In this document: one piece after another, positions 52,809-61,628 of the stretch
How positions within the stretch are numbered: the stretch's first letter is position 1
Layout: every line of letters begins with the position of its first letter
Assembly: GCF_000282595.1 (NCBI RefSeq)
Contig: NZ_AKIZ01000001.1
Span: forward strand, 62,001 to 126,000
Reading direction: 5' to 3'
Length of the DNA: 64,000 nucleotides
Source of the DNA: Phyllobacterium sp. YR531
GTDB taxonomy: Bacteria > Pseudomonadota > Alphaproteobacteria > Rhizobiales > Rhizobiaceae
Program-made: the position numbers and the translations under genes
Notes under the pieces: generated by a model
What the model was told of the DNA's origin: nothing
The model's database searches: none
The model's input: only the letters and a program-made list of their open reading frames with translations

Positions 52809-53286
52809 ATGTTTGCCTTCACCAAGAGCATCGCTATAGATGGCTGGCATATCGGATATCTGACGGCTCCGGCGAACATCATCGAAGGCCTGCTGAAAAT
52901 CACTGCCAACGACGTGACCCACGTCAACACCTCATCCAGGAACGTGCCTATGCGGCGGTAACCGGGCCTGAGGAAATTCTGCATCACCTAGTAGATGAGG
53001 ACCGCATCAAAACGCGATATCGTCGTGAGCCGCCTCAATCAAATGCCGGCGTCGCCTGTGACTGGCCGCAGGCACGATCTACGCCTTCCCGAACAAAACC
53101 TTGCTTGGTATTTCTGTGCAAACGCTTGCTGAAGCGATCCTGGAAAAGGCTGACGTCGTGGTTGAAGCCGGTAGCTTTTACGGCAGTGCCGGGGAATGTC
53201 ATCTTCGAGTCTGTTTCGGCTCCCAGTCGACCGAGCGGATTACGGAGGCTATGAACTGTCTCCAAAATTTCTTCGGCACCTTCTAG
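52809..53286 (+). pseudogene. class I/II aminotransferase, broken 3' part
   Basis: FTKSIAIDGWHIGYLTAPAN carries the PLP-Lys and following Arg region of aspartate-type aminotransferases. In other frames follow LIQERAYAAVTGPEEILHHL and GTIYAFPNKTLLGISVQTLA, then GSFYGSAGECHLRVCFGSQS and ITEAMNCLQNFFGTF before TAG. At least two frameshifts (near 52930 and 53015) separate the parts, and the N-terminal half is missing. Confidence 0.75.
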
Positions 53287-53330
53287 ACCGCTTCCCGCAA
53301 GTGGAAGCTCCGGATGATGACGAGTGTCGA

Positions 53331-54092
53331 TTACATTTGGGCCGACATTCCACCATCGACGGTAACCGTCGCGCCATTGACAAAACTTGCGGCGGGCGAA
53401 GCAAGGAAAAGCGCTGCTGGGGCAAGTTCTTCGGGCCGCCCCCACCGTTTCAATGGAATACGCATGTGGACGAAATCTTGAACCTTTGGATCATCCGCAA
53501 GAAGCTGGTTAGGTTCGGTTGCAAACCAGCCGGGCGCAATAGAATTGACGGTGAGGTTTTCTGCACCGAATTCGACGGCAAGGGACCGAGTAAGAGCCGA
53601 CAACCCACCTTTTGCAGCAGTGTAAGCGGGATCGGGAGCTCGGGCTATTGACGCCGCGATCGATGTGACAAATATCAATCGTCCGGACTGCGAGCGTTGA
53701 AGTAAGGGTAGGGCGGCGCGCGCCAGACGATAGGCAGCCGCCAGATTCACATCGACAATGGCTGAAAAATCAGCAGGGCTCATATCCAAAGTACCGCGTC
53801 GGTCGCGTACACCAGCCGCATGAACGAGTATATCCAACCCGCCAAGGAGCTCGCTGGATTTGAACGCCAGTGCCTCCGCCTCGTCTATCAGGTCCGCCGC
53901 CAAGACCCGCAGCATCAACCCTCGGTCTTGCTGCTCTGTCTGTATTTCATTTAGAGCTTCGGCGTTCCGACCACTGATGACAACGTTGGCTCCCGCAAAC
54001 GAGAACGCTTTCGCGATCTCCAACCCCAGGCCCCGGCTGCCACCCGTGACAAGCACGCGCTTTCCAGTGAAGTCAAAGAGTTCTTTGTTCAT
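53331..54092 (-). CDS. SDR family oxidoreductase
   Basis: A 253-residue short-chain dehydrogenase. Cofactor loop VTGGSRGLGLEIAKAF, a basic SGRN after the second strand suggesting NADP, the HAAG motif in ILVHAAGVRDRRG (variant of NNAG), Ser in FVTSIAASIA and Tyr/Lys in AYTAAKGGLSAL. The C-terminal ASFVNGATVTVDGGMSAQM is usual. It faces the aminotransferase remnant and has no partner gene on its strand, so its pathway is open. Confidence 0.9.
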   Translation of the reverse strand: MNKELFDFTGKRVLVTGGSRGLGLEIAKAFSFAGANVVISGRNAEALNEIQTEQQDRGLMLRVLAADLIDEAEALAFKSSELLGGLDILVHAAGVRDRRGTLDMSPADFSAIVDVNLAAAYRLARAALPLLQRSQSGRLIFVTSIAASIARAPDPAYTAAKGGLSALTRSLAVEFGAENLTVNSIAPGWFATEPNQLLADDPKVQDFVHMRIPLKRWGRPEELAPAALFLASPAASFVNGATVTVDGGMSAQM

Positions 54093-54599
54093 CGGTTACT
54101 TCCTCATTGTCGGCTTTGACGCACGCTTTTTCGCTCATCAACCACCAAGCTGTCCATATTTGAAACAATATCAAAGCTTATGTGCTCACAAGGGATCGAA
54201 TGTTTTGACAAGTGTGCCATCGGCCGGCTCGGCGGTCCAGCCCTCAGGGTGGCGACAGTTCGAACACGCAGGGGAAACACTTCTTTCTCGGTCAAGTCTT
54301 TATGGCGGGGCTCTGGGAGCGCATGCAGGAAGTTGAATGCTGCTATTTCCGGCACCTCTGACCGGAAAGTCGCCAATCGCATCCGTTCAGAACGCTACTC
54401 TGCCGATCTCGCCTTTTGCAGATCTTCAAGCGTTTGACGGCAAATCGCAGGGAGTGTGGAGTTGGCGGCAAATGTACCGGCATGGCACCACAGGTGCTGC
54501 GCTCCTGCAACATTTCCTTGTGACATAGGCTGACGGAAAATCGGTGGCAGCCAGACAGCACGGGCGGTGATTTTCATAGTTGGCTGGGCTAAGCCCACA
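54093..54599. other. intergenic region without recognised gene
   Basis: About 500 bases of ordinary base composition between the SDR gene and the AT-rich siderophore promoter. Open frames on both strands are short and match no family; it is probably eroded DNA and the SDR promoter. Confidence 0.4.
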
Positions 54600-54888
54600 T
54601 TCACTGTCGATAAGTCCTTAACCCAAAAACAAGGTCATTTCCAAGGTAATCTGTATAACATCAAAAATATATTAATATTACTATAATATATACCTACCAG
54701 CATCAGAGCAATATTCTGATTATCATATATAACTTTGAATTATATTGAATATACACTAATTCAAAATGCAATTCAACTAAATATGATAATTTTACTCCTG
54801 TTTTATTTTTCTTATCGGGTGCATAAGTTCTGTGCGCTATAACTGCGTGTTTTTCTGAATTTAACACTACACCGATCAGGAGTTCGGC
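54600..54888 (+). promoter_or_regulatory. AT-rich control region of the siderophore operon
   Basis: From about 54650 to 54810 the DNA is strikingly AT-rich, unlike anything else in the window. It holds an inverted repeat TTTGAATTA (54734-54742) / TAATTCAAA (54757-54765) with a 14-base spacer. GATCAGGAG precedes sbnA. Iron control by Fur, Irr or RirA is expected for such an operon, but I cannot assign a consensus box. Confidence 0.55.
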
Positions 54889-55902
54889 ATGAAGCCAAGT
54901 CTTTCTGAATTCATTGGAAATACACCGTTGGTAGAGATAGAGTTACCATTCTCAAAAAACCGGTTTCGTATTTTCTCTAAGCTTGAAATGTTCAATCCAG
55001 GCGGAAGTATAAAAGACCGCCCGGCGCTATATATGATCCAGCAAGCTATAAGGGCGGGGCGGATAAAGGCGAATACCCATCTTGTCGAGAGTTCTTCCGG
55101 TAACCTCGCGATCGCCATGGCGATGATCGCACAGCAAATGAAGCTCAGATTTACTGCCGTCATCGACCCAAACATCACGAAGACAAACCGGGCCCTGATC
55201 GAGGCTTACGGCGCGTCCGTCGATCTTGTGGAAGAGAGGGATGAGGAAGGCGGATTCCTTCATACACGTATCAGGCGCGTGAATGCGCTGCTGCGCGAAA
55301 TTCCGAACGCGGTATGGCTGAACCAGTACGCCAATCCGGACAATCCCGCCGCGCACTACCGTGGCGCTGGAGAAGAGATCGTTCGAGACATGACCGTCGA
55401 GCCGACACATGCCTTTATCAGCGTCAGCACGTGCGGCACCATTATGGGGTTGGCACGCCGATTAAAGGAAACCTGGCCTAACATCCGGATTATAGCAGTC
55501 GATATTGCGGGCTCCGTCATTTTCGGTCCTTCTGCTGATCGAAGACGGATTCCGGGAATTGGTGCGAGCCGCGTTCCTGAACAACTCGACAGACGTGAGA
55601 TCGACGAGGTCATTATCGTGAACGATTTCGAGTCCGTCGAAGGTTGCCGCCTTCTCGTTCAGGAAGAAGGTCTGCTCACGGGTGGTTCTTCGGGCTCGGT
55701 TATTGCTGCCATCCGGAAAGTCGCTCCGCAACTACCCGACAATTCAGTCATAATTACCGTCCTTCCAGACCGGGGCGAGCGTTATCTTGATAGTGTTTAT
55801 AATTCGGAATGGCTGCCGGAGGTGGAGCGTGTCCATCGCCCGCTAGCCACATCCCATGTCTTGGTCGATCAAGACTCTTCCTATCTGCGAAACGCCTCCT
55901 GA
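54889..55902 (+). CDS. sbnA: SbnA-like N-(2-amino-2-carboxyethyl)-L-glutamate synthase
   Basis: A 337-residue PLP enzyme of the cysteine-synthase fold. In staphylococci SbnA condenses O-phosphoserine and glutamate, the first step to L-2,3-diaminopropionate for staphyloferrin B. The PLP-Lys is in NPGGSIKDRPALYM; the substrate loop is VESSSGNLAIAMAM; the phosphate-binding segment is SVSTCGTIMGLARR; a late TGGSSGSVIAAI precedes the C-terminus. Order with SbnB and three synthetases separates it from cysteine synthase. It is first in a seven-gene rightward operon behind an AT-rich promoter. Confidence 0.92.
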   Translation: MKPSLSEFIGNTPLVEIELPFSKNRFRIFSKLEMFNPGGSIKDRPALYMIQQAIRAGRIKANTHLVESSSGNLAIAMAMIAQQMKLRFTAVIDPNITKTNRALIEAYGASVDLVEERDEEGGFLHTRIRRVNALLREIPNAVWLNQYANPDNPAAHYRGAGEEIVRDMTVEPTHAFISVSTCGTIMGLARRLKETWPNIRIIAVDIAGSVIFGPSADRRRIPGIGASRVPEQLDRREIDEVIIVNDFESVEGCRLLVQEEGLLTGGSSGSVIAAIRKVAPQLPDNSVIITVLPDRGERYLDSVYNSEWLPEVERVHRPLATSHVLVDQDSSYLRNAS

Positions 55903-55940
55903 CCATCAGGAAGCATTATATAACCTGGAGGAAACACAAG

Positions 55941-56984
55941 ATGAATATGATTGAAACCGCCCGGCAACGGGTGAATGCCCCCGCACGCCTGCGCTTCCTG
56001 TCGCGTCAAGACATTGTTGCCCTTGGCGGTGATCGTTCACAAATCTATATGGACGCGGTCGAAGAGGGTTTCCGGCTCCATGCCCGGGGTGACTATGCCC
56101 AACCTCTCAAGCCATATCTCCGCAATCCGAATTCCGGCCACATTGCTGATCGCATCATTGCCATGCCTGCGTGGATCGGCGGTGATGATCCCATCTCGGG
56201 TTTGAAATGGATCGGCTCCAAGCATGATAATCCGTCACTGCGATTCATCGATCGGGCAAGTGCTGTCATCGTGTTGAACGACAACGAGACCAATTTTCCC
56301 ATCGCACTGCTGGAAGCGGCGCGTATAAGTTCGCTTCGTACTGCCGCAGTGACGGGGGTGGCAGCGCGGCATCTGGCACGTCCAAATTTCACCGACGTTG
56401 CCGTGATCGGTTGCGGCCCCATCGGGCGAACGCAAGTTCAGATGTTTTGCGAGCAGTTTCCCTCTGTCGAACGGATTCACATCTTCGACCGGCAACCCGC
56501 GGCGATGACAGCAGTGACCGACTGGTTAGGTGATACATTCCCTTCTGTTCAGCCGGTTGTTCATGATAATGCCCGCGCCGCTATCGGCGCGGCAGATGTG
56601 GTCGTCACCGCAACTGTCACGGATCAGCCCTACCTCAAGTTTGATTGGCTGCGGCCCGGAACCTTTCTTTCCAACATATCCATTATGGACATCGAGAAGG
56701 AGGTCTTTCTCAAGGTCAACAAGGTCGTGGTCGACGACTGGGATCAGTGCAATCGCGAGAAGAAAATCATCAACCAACTGGTTGAGGAAGGATCGTTCTC
56801 CCGCGAGAAATTGCATGCGGAGATCGGGGAGATCGTGACCGGCATCAAAGCGGGCAGGGAGAACAATCAAGAAATCATCATGCTTAATCCCATGGGAATG
56901 GCGATCGACGACATCGTATGTGCTCGAGCCATCCTGCGGCGGGCTGAAGAAGCCAATGCAGGCATATTGGTGGATTTGTTCTGA
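55941..56984 (+). CDS. sbnB: SbnB-like 2,3-diaminopropionate-forming dehydrogenase
   Basis: A 347-residue ornithine-cyclodeaminase-fold enzyme. SbnB oxidatively splits the SbnA product into L-2,3-diaminopropionate and 2-oxoglutarate using NAD. Rossmann loop VAVIGCGPIGRTQVQMF (about 150-166), LKWIGSKHDNPSLRFIDRAS in the substrate pocket, and GIKAGRENNQEIIMLNPMGM at the C-terminus. ATG 55941 follows GGAGGAAACACAAG. It overlaps the next gene by one base (TGATG). Confidence 0.92.
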   Translation: MNMIETARQRVNAPARLRFLSRQDIVALGGDRSQIYMDAVEEGFRLHARGDYAQPLKPYLRNPNSGHIADRIIAMPAWIGGDDPISGLKWIGSKHDNPSLRFIDRASAVIVLNDNETNFPIALLEAARISSLRTAAVTGVAARHLARPNFTDVAVIGCGPIGRTQVQMFCEQFPSVERIHIFDRQPAAMTAVTDWLGDTFPSVQPVVHDNARAAIGAADVVVTATVTDQPYLKFDWLRPGTFLSNISIMDIEKEVFLKVNKVVVDDWDQCNREKKIINQLVEEGSFSREKLHAEIGEIVTGIKAGRENNQEIIMLNPMGMAIDDIVCARAILRRAEEANAGILVDLF

Positions 56985-58747
56985 TGAATTATGTAGCCAG
57001 TATCCACCCGGGCAAAGAGGATCGCGACAGGGTTCTCGACGACCTCCTCGATCTACTATGGACGGAGGACATTGCAGGTCTGCAGACGCGCACTCTCTGC
57101 GCAGGGCAAGACGATCGTGCCACGATAACTCTCGGGAAAACAGAGGTAGTCATCTACCTAGAGGCCGATCGATGGCGTGGAGGTTCTCGTCCAGTCCGGA
57201 TTGAGTATGCCGGGACCGGAAAGGGCCTCGATCCTTCTGAGTTGCTCTGGGTCGTACTCAATACTCTGCCTGAACTCGATCTGCAGGTTTTAGACAGGAC
57301 CATGCGGCAGCTCAACGAAAGCGCACGGAACGAAGAACTTGTACGAGCTTTGGGCGCGCTCCTTGCAAATACTGCGAGACAGGAAGGAGCATTGGAGAAT
57401 GCGCTCCTTTGGGAGCGCATGGCGGCATGGCAGGATCGACCCTTCCATCCCTTGTCCCATTCGCGCGGAACCTGGGAAACCGCTGAAATTGAACAATATG
57501 GCGCAGAATTCGGCCGGTTTTTTCCATTGCGCTGGTGTGCGGTAGAGCGCACGTCCATCTTGGCGTCACCACATGCGAAGAAAGGTGGTCCCGCTGCAAA
57601 GATCCTGAACGATGTTCAGTCCGACGTGCTTCAGCAAGAGGTGAAGCGGCGCGGAATCGGCGCAACACACCAGGCCATCCCGCTGCATCCCTGGCAGGCA
57701 GACCATGTCCTTGTTCGGGAGTACTCCGAGGAACTCGCAGGCGGGCAGATTATTATGCTCGATTTCAGGGGCCCCTTGGTTGCAGCGACGTCGTCGCTTA
57801 GAACTGTTGTGGTTCCATCCAATCCTGCACGCCACATCAAGCTTCCACTGGATGTGGAGACCTTGGGCGTCCGCCGTCTGCTGAGCGCGCAATCTCTGCA
57901 CAACGGTTTGAAAGGGGCAGATCTGCTGTCTGCAGCGCTTGCAAGACGACCGGATCTCAGCCGGGTTGCCCGTCTCGCCGACGAGACCCAATTCTGGACT
58001 TTCTCCGAGCCGTCGGGAGATATTCTTGCACCTAGGACGGCATTTCTTGGCTGCGTGATCCGCGATTTGCCTCTCAATGATGGGGCAAACGTCATGCCTC
58101 TCGCGGCCCTGGCGGTAGCGCCTGCCGACGGAATACCTTCTGCTATGGCGGCTGCGCTGAAGGCCAACCCTGGGTCGACGATCGAAGATTTTCTGACCAC
58201 GCTCTTTGATCTTCTTGCTGGGTTCGCTGTTGAGGCGTTCGCCTGCGGCTTCATCCCGGAAATGCATGGACAGAATGTGCTCGTTGAAATTTCTGGCGGG
58301 CTACCGACAGGTATAATCCTGCGCGATCACGATACCGTGCGGTGCGTGCCAGCAGTTCTCACGGACAATGGGCTCAAAACACCGGAATACATCATAAAGG
58401 ATCCACGCCGCGCGACGATGTTGCTGTCGCAGCCCGAGGATCTCTTCGCCTATGGCCAGACCCTGCTCTTTGATGTCGCGCTGCGCGCTATATGCGTTGA
58501 ACTGGATCGGGCCGGAGCAATTGGCCTGTCCACCTCACGTCGCCTCTTACGATCGTCCGTTGAACACCATGTCGGGCAAATTGACATGCCATCCAAGCTA
58601 CGCGCCCGGTTGAAATCCGCTTTACTCGAGCAGCCAGAATGGCCGTTCAAGCAAATCCTGACACCACTGCTGCAGACGGCAGAACTTGGCTTGGGGATGC
58701 CAAGCCGCCTCGGTCTGGCGGGTAACCCGCTTCGCTATTCCGAGTAA
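56984..58747 (+). CDS. sbnC: IucA/IucC siderophore synthetase, SbnC position
   Basis: A 587-residue NRPS-independent siderophore synthetase. It adenylates a carboxylate and couples it to an amine. Motifs: FHPLSHSRGTW (nucleotide site), IPLHPWQADHV, RTVVVPSNPARHIKLPLDVE and C-terminal IPEMHGQNVLV. Staphylococcal SbnC is about 584 residues, so length and position both agree. It probably adds citryl-diaminopropionate or its amine to 2-oxoglutarate in the staphyloferrin B route; which of the three synthetases performs which bond is taken from gene order only. Confidence 0.88.
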   Translation: MNYVASIHPGKEDRDRVLDDLLDLLWTEDIAGLQTRTLCAGQDDRATITLGKTEVVIYLEADRWRGGSRPVRIEYAGTGKGLDPSELLWVVLNTLPELDLQVLDRTMRQLNESARNEELVRALGALLANTARQEGALENALLWERMAAWQDRPFHPLSHSRGTWETAEIEQYGAEFGRFFPLRWCAVERTSILASPHAKKGGPAAKILNDVQSDVLQQEVKRRGIGATHQAIPLHPWQADHVLVREYSEELAGGQIIMLDFRGPLVAATSSLRTVVVPSNPARHIKLPLDVETLGVRRLLSAQSLHNGLKGADLLSAALARRPDLSRVARLADETQFWTFSEPSGDILAPRTAFLGCVIRDLPLNDGANVMPLAALAVAPADGIPSAMAAALKANPGSTIEDFLTTLFDLLAGFAVEAFACGFIPEMHGQNVLVEISGGLPTGIILRDHDTVRCVPAVLTDNGLKTPEYIIKDPRRATMLLSQPEDLFAYGQTLLFDVALRAICVELDRAGAIGLSTSRRLLRSSVEHHVGQIDMPSKLRARLKSALLEQPEWPFKQILTPLLQTAELGLGMPSRLGLAGNPLRYSE

Positions 58748-58753
58748 GCCAAG

Positions 58754-59923
58754 ATGGTAACCAGGCTCAAACAAGCACCCTGGTGGCTGCTGCTGTCGGT
58801 ACAATTCATGACAGTCGCGACGCCCCTTGCCATGTTGCCTTTCCTTTCGCTCCATGTGCAGCGCCTGTCCGGCGTGGGCGGAAAGGATGTTGCAATCTGG
58901 ACTGCATTAATCGCGGCTGCACCAGCGATCGGTGCGGTCTTGTCAACGCCAATCTGGGCCCGCTCCGCAGCCACCTATCCGCTCGGGCGCCTTCTGAGTT
59001 TGTCATGCTTGGTGAACGCGGTCAGCGCTGTTCTACAGGCGCATGCAAGTTCGGTCGAAATATTCGCGCTCGGCAGGAGCTTACAAGGGCTAACGGGAAT
59101 CGGTATCCTCCTCCTGCTAGGCGTGGACAATAGCCCAACAAGCGCCGGAAAAGGCTACTTCGGTCTACAGCAGGCGCTGGCAGCAGGCTGCATCACAGGG
59201 CCTCTGCTTGGCGGCCTTGCTTTTGACCATGACGCATTCCCTGCGCTTCTTACCGGATGTGCGTTGAGTCTGGCCGTCTTGAGCGTTTTCTGCGGATTTA
59301 TCGTCCGCGCCGCAAATCCTGTCACGGCCAAGGGCCAGAATACGGGTTTCTTCATACAACTCCCGTCGAGCGGAACGCGCATACTTATTCTGTCAGCCAT
59401 GTTGGCAACAGCAGGTGCATTTGGATTTATGCCGTTTTTTGCAAGCTGGGCAATGGAGCGGGGCGGAGCAGTCTTCACGGCAAGCCTTGTCGGTTTCATT
59501 CATGCCGGAAGCTGGGCGGCGGCAATCGTAGTTCTGCCGCTATGGGGAAAAGGGATAGATTCGGGGCGTGAGATTGCCGCCGTGAAACTCTCCGTAGCGG
59601 GATCCGTTGCCGCCCTCCTGTTGCTGCTGACAGGGTCTACCGTGGTCTGGATTTCACTATGGCGGATGGCCCACGGTGCGCTCAATTCGGGTCTTTCCCC
59701 ATCATTGTTCGCGCGGTTGGGACGGTCGAAACATCGCATCGTTGATCTTGCAGCAGGACGCATGGCCGTCACACTCGGCCAGATAATCGGACCAGCCATC
59801 TGTGGGCTTGCCGTATCTGCGGCAGGCAATGACGGAGCGCTGTTTGCGGCCGCACTTCTCACCCTTCTCGGCGCAACCCTTCTTTATCTGCAACCGGAGG
59901 CTCAATTTCATGATGGCGAATAA
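58754..59923 (+). CDS. sbnD: MFS siderophore exporter, SbnD-like
   Basis: A 389-residue major facilitator protein with about twelve membrane segments, including FMTVATPLAMLPFLSLHVQ, AIWTALIAAAPAIGAVLSTP, GLTGIGILLLLGVD and ILSAMLATAGAFGFMPFFA. SbnD exports staphyloferrin B from the cell, and position as fourth gene matches. It begins six bases after the sbnC stop and overlaps the next gene by 14 bases, so it is translated with the synthetases. Confidence 0.88.
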   Translation: MVTRLKQAPWWLLLSVQFMTVATPLAMLPFLSLHVQRLSGVGGKDVAIWTALIAAAPAIGAVLSTPIWARSAATYPLGRLLSLSCLVNAVSAVLQAHASSVEIFALGRSLQGLTGIGILLLLGVDNSPTSAGKGYFGLQQALAAGCITGPLLGGLAFDHDAFPALLTGCALSLAVLSVFCGFIVRAANPVTAKGQNTGFFIQLPSSGTRILILSAMLATAGAFGFMPFFASWAMERGGAVFTASLVGFIHAGSWAAAIVVLPLWGKGIDSGREIAAVKLSVAGSVAALLLLLTGSTVVWISLWRMAHGALNSGLSPSLFARLGRSKHRIVDLAAGRMAVTLGQIIGPAICGLAVSAAGNDGALFAAALLTLLGATLLYLQPEAQFHDGE

Positions 59924-61628
59924 CGTGACGATCAGGCTTGCGATGCGTCTTGAGCTGGATCGATTTCTCAACACATGGCTGCGTGAATTTCAGCCTGCGG
60001 TTTCTCATTCACTTCGTCCAGATCGTGACATCGAGATACCGGTCGGCGATCTGACGATCGTCGCGAAGTGCAGTCGATATTCCCCCAGTGGCTTTCATCG
60101 CTTCGATGAGCGCCTTGTTGTGCGAGATCGCGATGGTTCCGGCCCAGTAAAGGATGTCTCCGCTCTGGCCACTCTTCTCCTTACAAGACAAGCAGATATC
60201 TCGAGCGAACAGATCGCCGATGTTCTGCACAGGCTTCGCCAGTCCTCAGCGGCGAGCGCCGAACATGCAATATTTCAAGCAGCTGGAAAGCCGGGCATCT
60301 CCGCTATTGAGCTGGAACAATCCCTATGGTTCGGGCATCCGTTCCACCCTCTGGCGAAAAGCGTCGGCGGGTTTGGCGAAGACGATACCAGCGATTATGC
60401 ACCAGAACGCGCTGCGCGTTTCCAGCTGCGTTGGCTTCTCGTGCATCGCCGCCATGTCGCCGAGTATCAGCGAAATCGCCAACGTCTGGCCGAGTTGGAT
60501 CTCCTCCTTCTGGCGGCCTCAGGTCTCTCACAGCGTGATTTGGGGGATTACATTCTCTTTCCATGCCATCCGTGGCAGGCGAGATTTCTGGAAGCGGATC
60601 CGGATATCGCAAGCCACATACGAACGGGAGAGATGAGACTCATTGGAACACACGGGGACGTTGCCGTACCGACGTCATCGGTTCGCACGGTCTGGTTTCC
60701 GGAGCGCAAACTGTTCGTCAAACTTCCGATCGAGGCGACGATTACAAATTTCCCCCGTGTCAACACGAACGAGCAGATCGCACGCAGCATAGCAGGCGCG
60801 CATGCGGTTGCGATCGCGCGGACGGCCATAGTGAATGCCGGTCTGACAGTACTCGATGAGCCAGCGGGGCGAATCGTGCGAATCCAGAAGGACGATGGCG
60901 TCAGTCGATATCATCCTGAGACCGGATATCTGCTCAGGGATGCAGATTTTGGGGCAGGGTCCCTGCCGCAGGTTGTTGCGGGACTGCTTGAAACAAACCC
61001 ACTCTCGGGCAAAGCGAACCTTGCAGCCGTTTGTGGGTACCGTCTTAAAGAACAGGACGGTGAGGAGCGCTGGCTGGAAGCCTACATCCGTGTTGCACTC
61101 CTGCCTTTGCTCCGTCTCTTCAGCACGACCGGCATAGCTCTCGAGGCGCACGCCCAAAATAGTCTTGTTCGGTTCGTCGATGGTTGGCCGCAACGCCTTT
61201 ATGTTCGAGATCTTGAAGGCATCGCTGTTGATCGCGACGTCTTTGAACGATGCTTCAACGTTGAAGCAGCGGTTTTGGATCAGGCTTTGTTCTATGACCG
61301 GGAGACCGCCTGGAAGCGCCTTCTCTACTACGTCGTGGTCAATCATTTTTCGCATGTCGTTGCGACCGTTGCGGATGTCTCCGGCAGCGATGAAGCAGAT
61401 CTCTGGATAAAGGCGAGAAGTGGGTTGGAGCGTTTTTCGGAGGTTGCGGCTGTGCAGGACCTTCTCGCAGCAAACACGCTGCCGGCAAAGGCAAACTTGC
61501 GAAGCTGCCTTGGCGGACATGCCGATATGCCGAGCTATGTCCAGATCCCCAATCCGTTTCATGCCGCGAGAATGCCGGCGGGACTGCACGCCGAGTCTAT
61601 AGAGTATACTGAGGCAAGGATGATATGA
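59910..61628 (+). CDS. sbnE: IucA/IucC siderophore synthetase, SbnE position
   Basis: A 572-residue synthetase from ATG 59910. Motifs: FGHPFHPLAKSVGGFGED, FPCHPWQARFLEAD, TSSVRTVWFPERKLFVKLPI and LEAHAQNSLVRFVDGW. SbnE of staphylococci (578 residues) joins citrate with diaminopropionate, so size fits. It overlaps sbnD by 14 bases and the next synthetase by four. Assignment of the exact step rests on colinearity with sbnABCDEFG. Confidence 0.88.
   Translation: MMANNVTIRLAMRLELDRFLNTWLREFQPAVSHSLRPDRDIEIPVGDLTIVAKCSRYSPSGFHRFDERLVVRDRDGSGPVKDVSALATLLLTRQADISSEQIADVLHRLRQSSAASAEHAIFQAAGKPGISAIELEQSLWFGHPFHPLAKSVGGFGEDDTSDYAPERAARFQLRWLLVHRRHVAEYQRNRQRLAELDLLLLAASGLSQRDLGDYILFPCHPWQARFLEADPDIASHIRTGEMRLIGTHGDVAVPTSSVRTVWFPERKLFVKLPIEATITNFPRVNTNEQIARSIAGAHAVAIARTAIVNAGLTVLDEPAGRIVRIQKDDGVSRYHPETGYLLRDADFGAGSLPQVVAGLLETNPLSGKANLAAVCGYRLKEQDGEERWLEAYIRVALLPLLRLFSTTGIALEAHAQNSLVRFVDGWPQRLYVRDLEGIAVDRDVFERCFNVEAAVLDQALFYDRETAWKRLLYYVVVNHFSHVVATVADVSGSDEADLWIKARSGLERFSEVAAVQDLLAANTLPAKANLRSCLGGHADMPSYVQIPNPFHAARMPAGLHAESIEYTEARMI

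Noticed and set aside
54889-55902. Annotation as cysteine synthase
   Set aside because: The fold matches, but the next six genes follow the sbnB-sbnG order, so SbnA is the better call.
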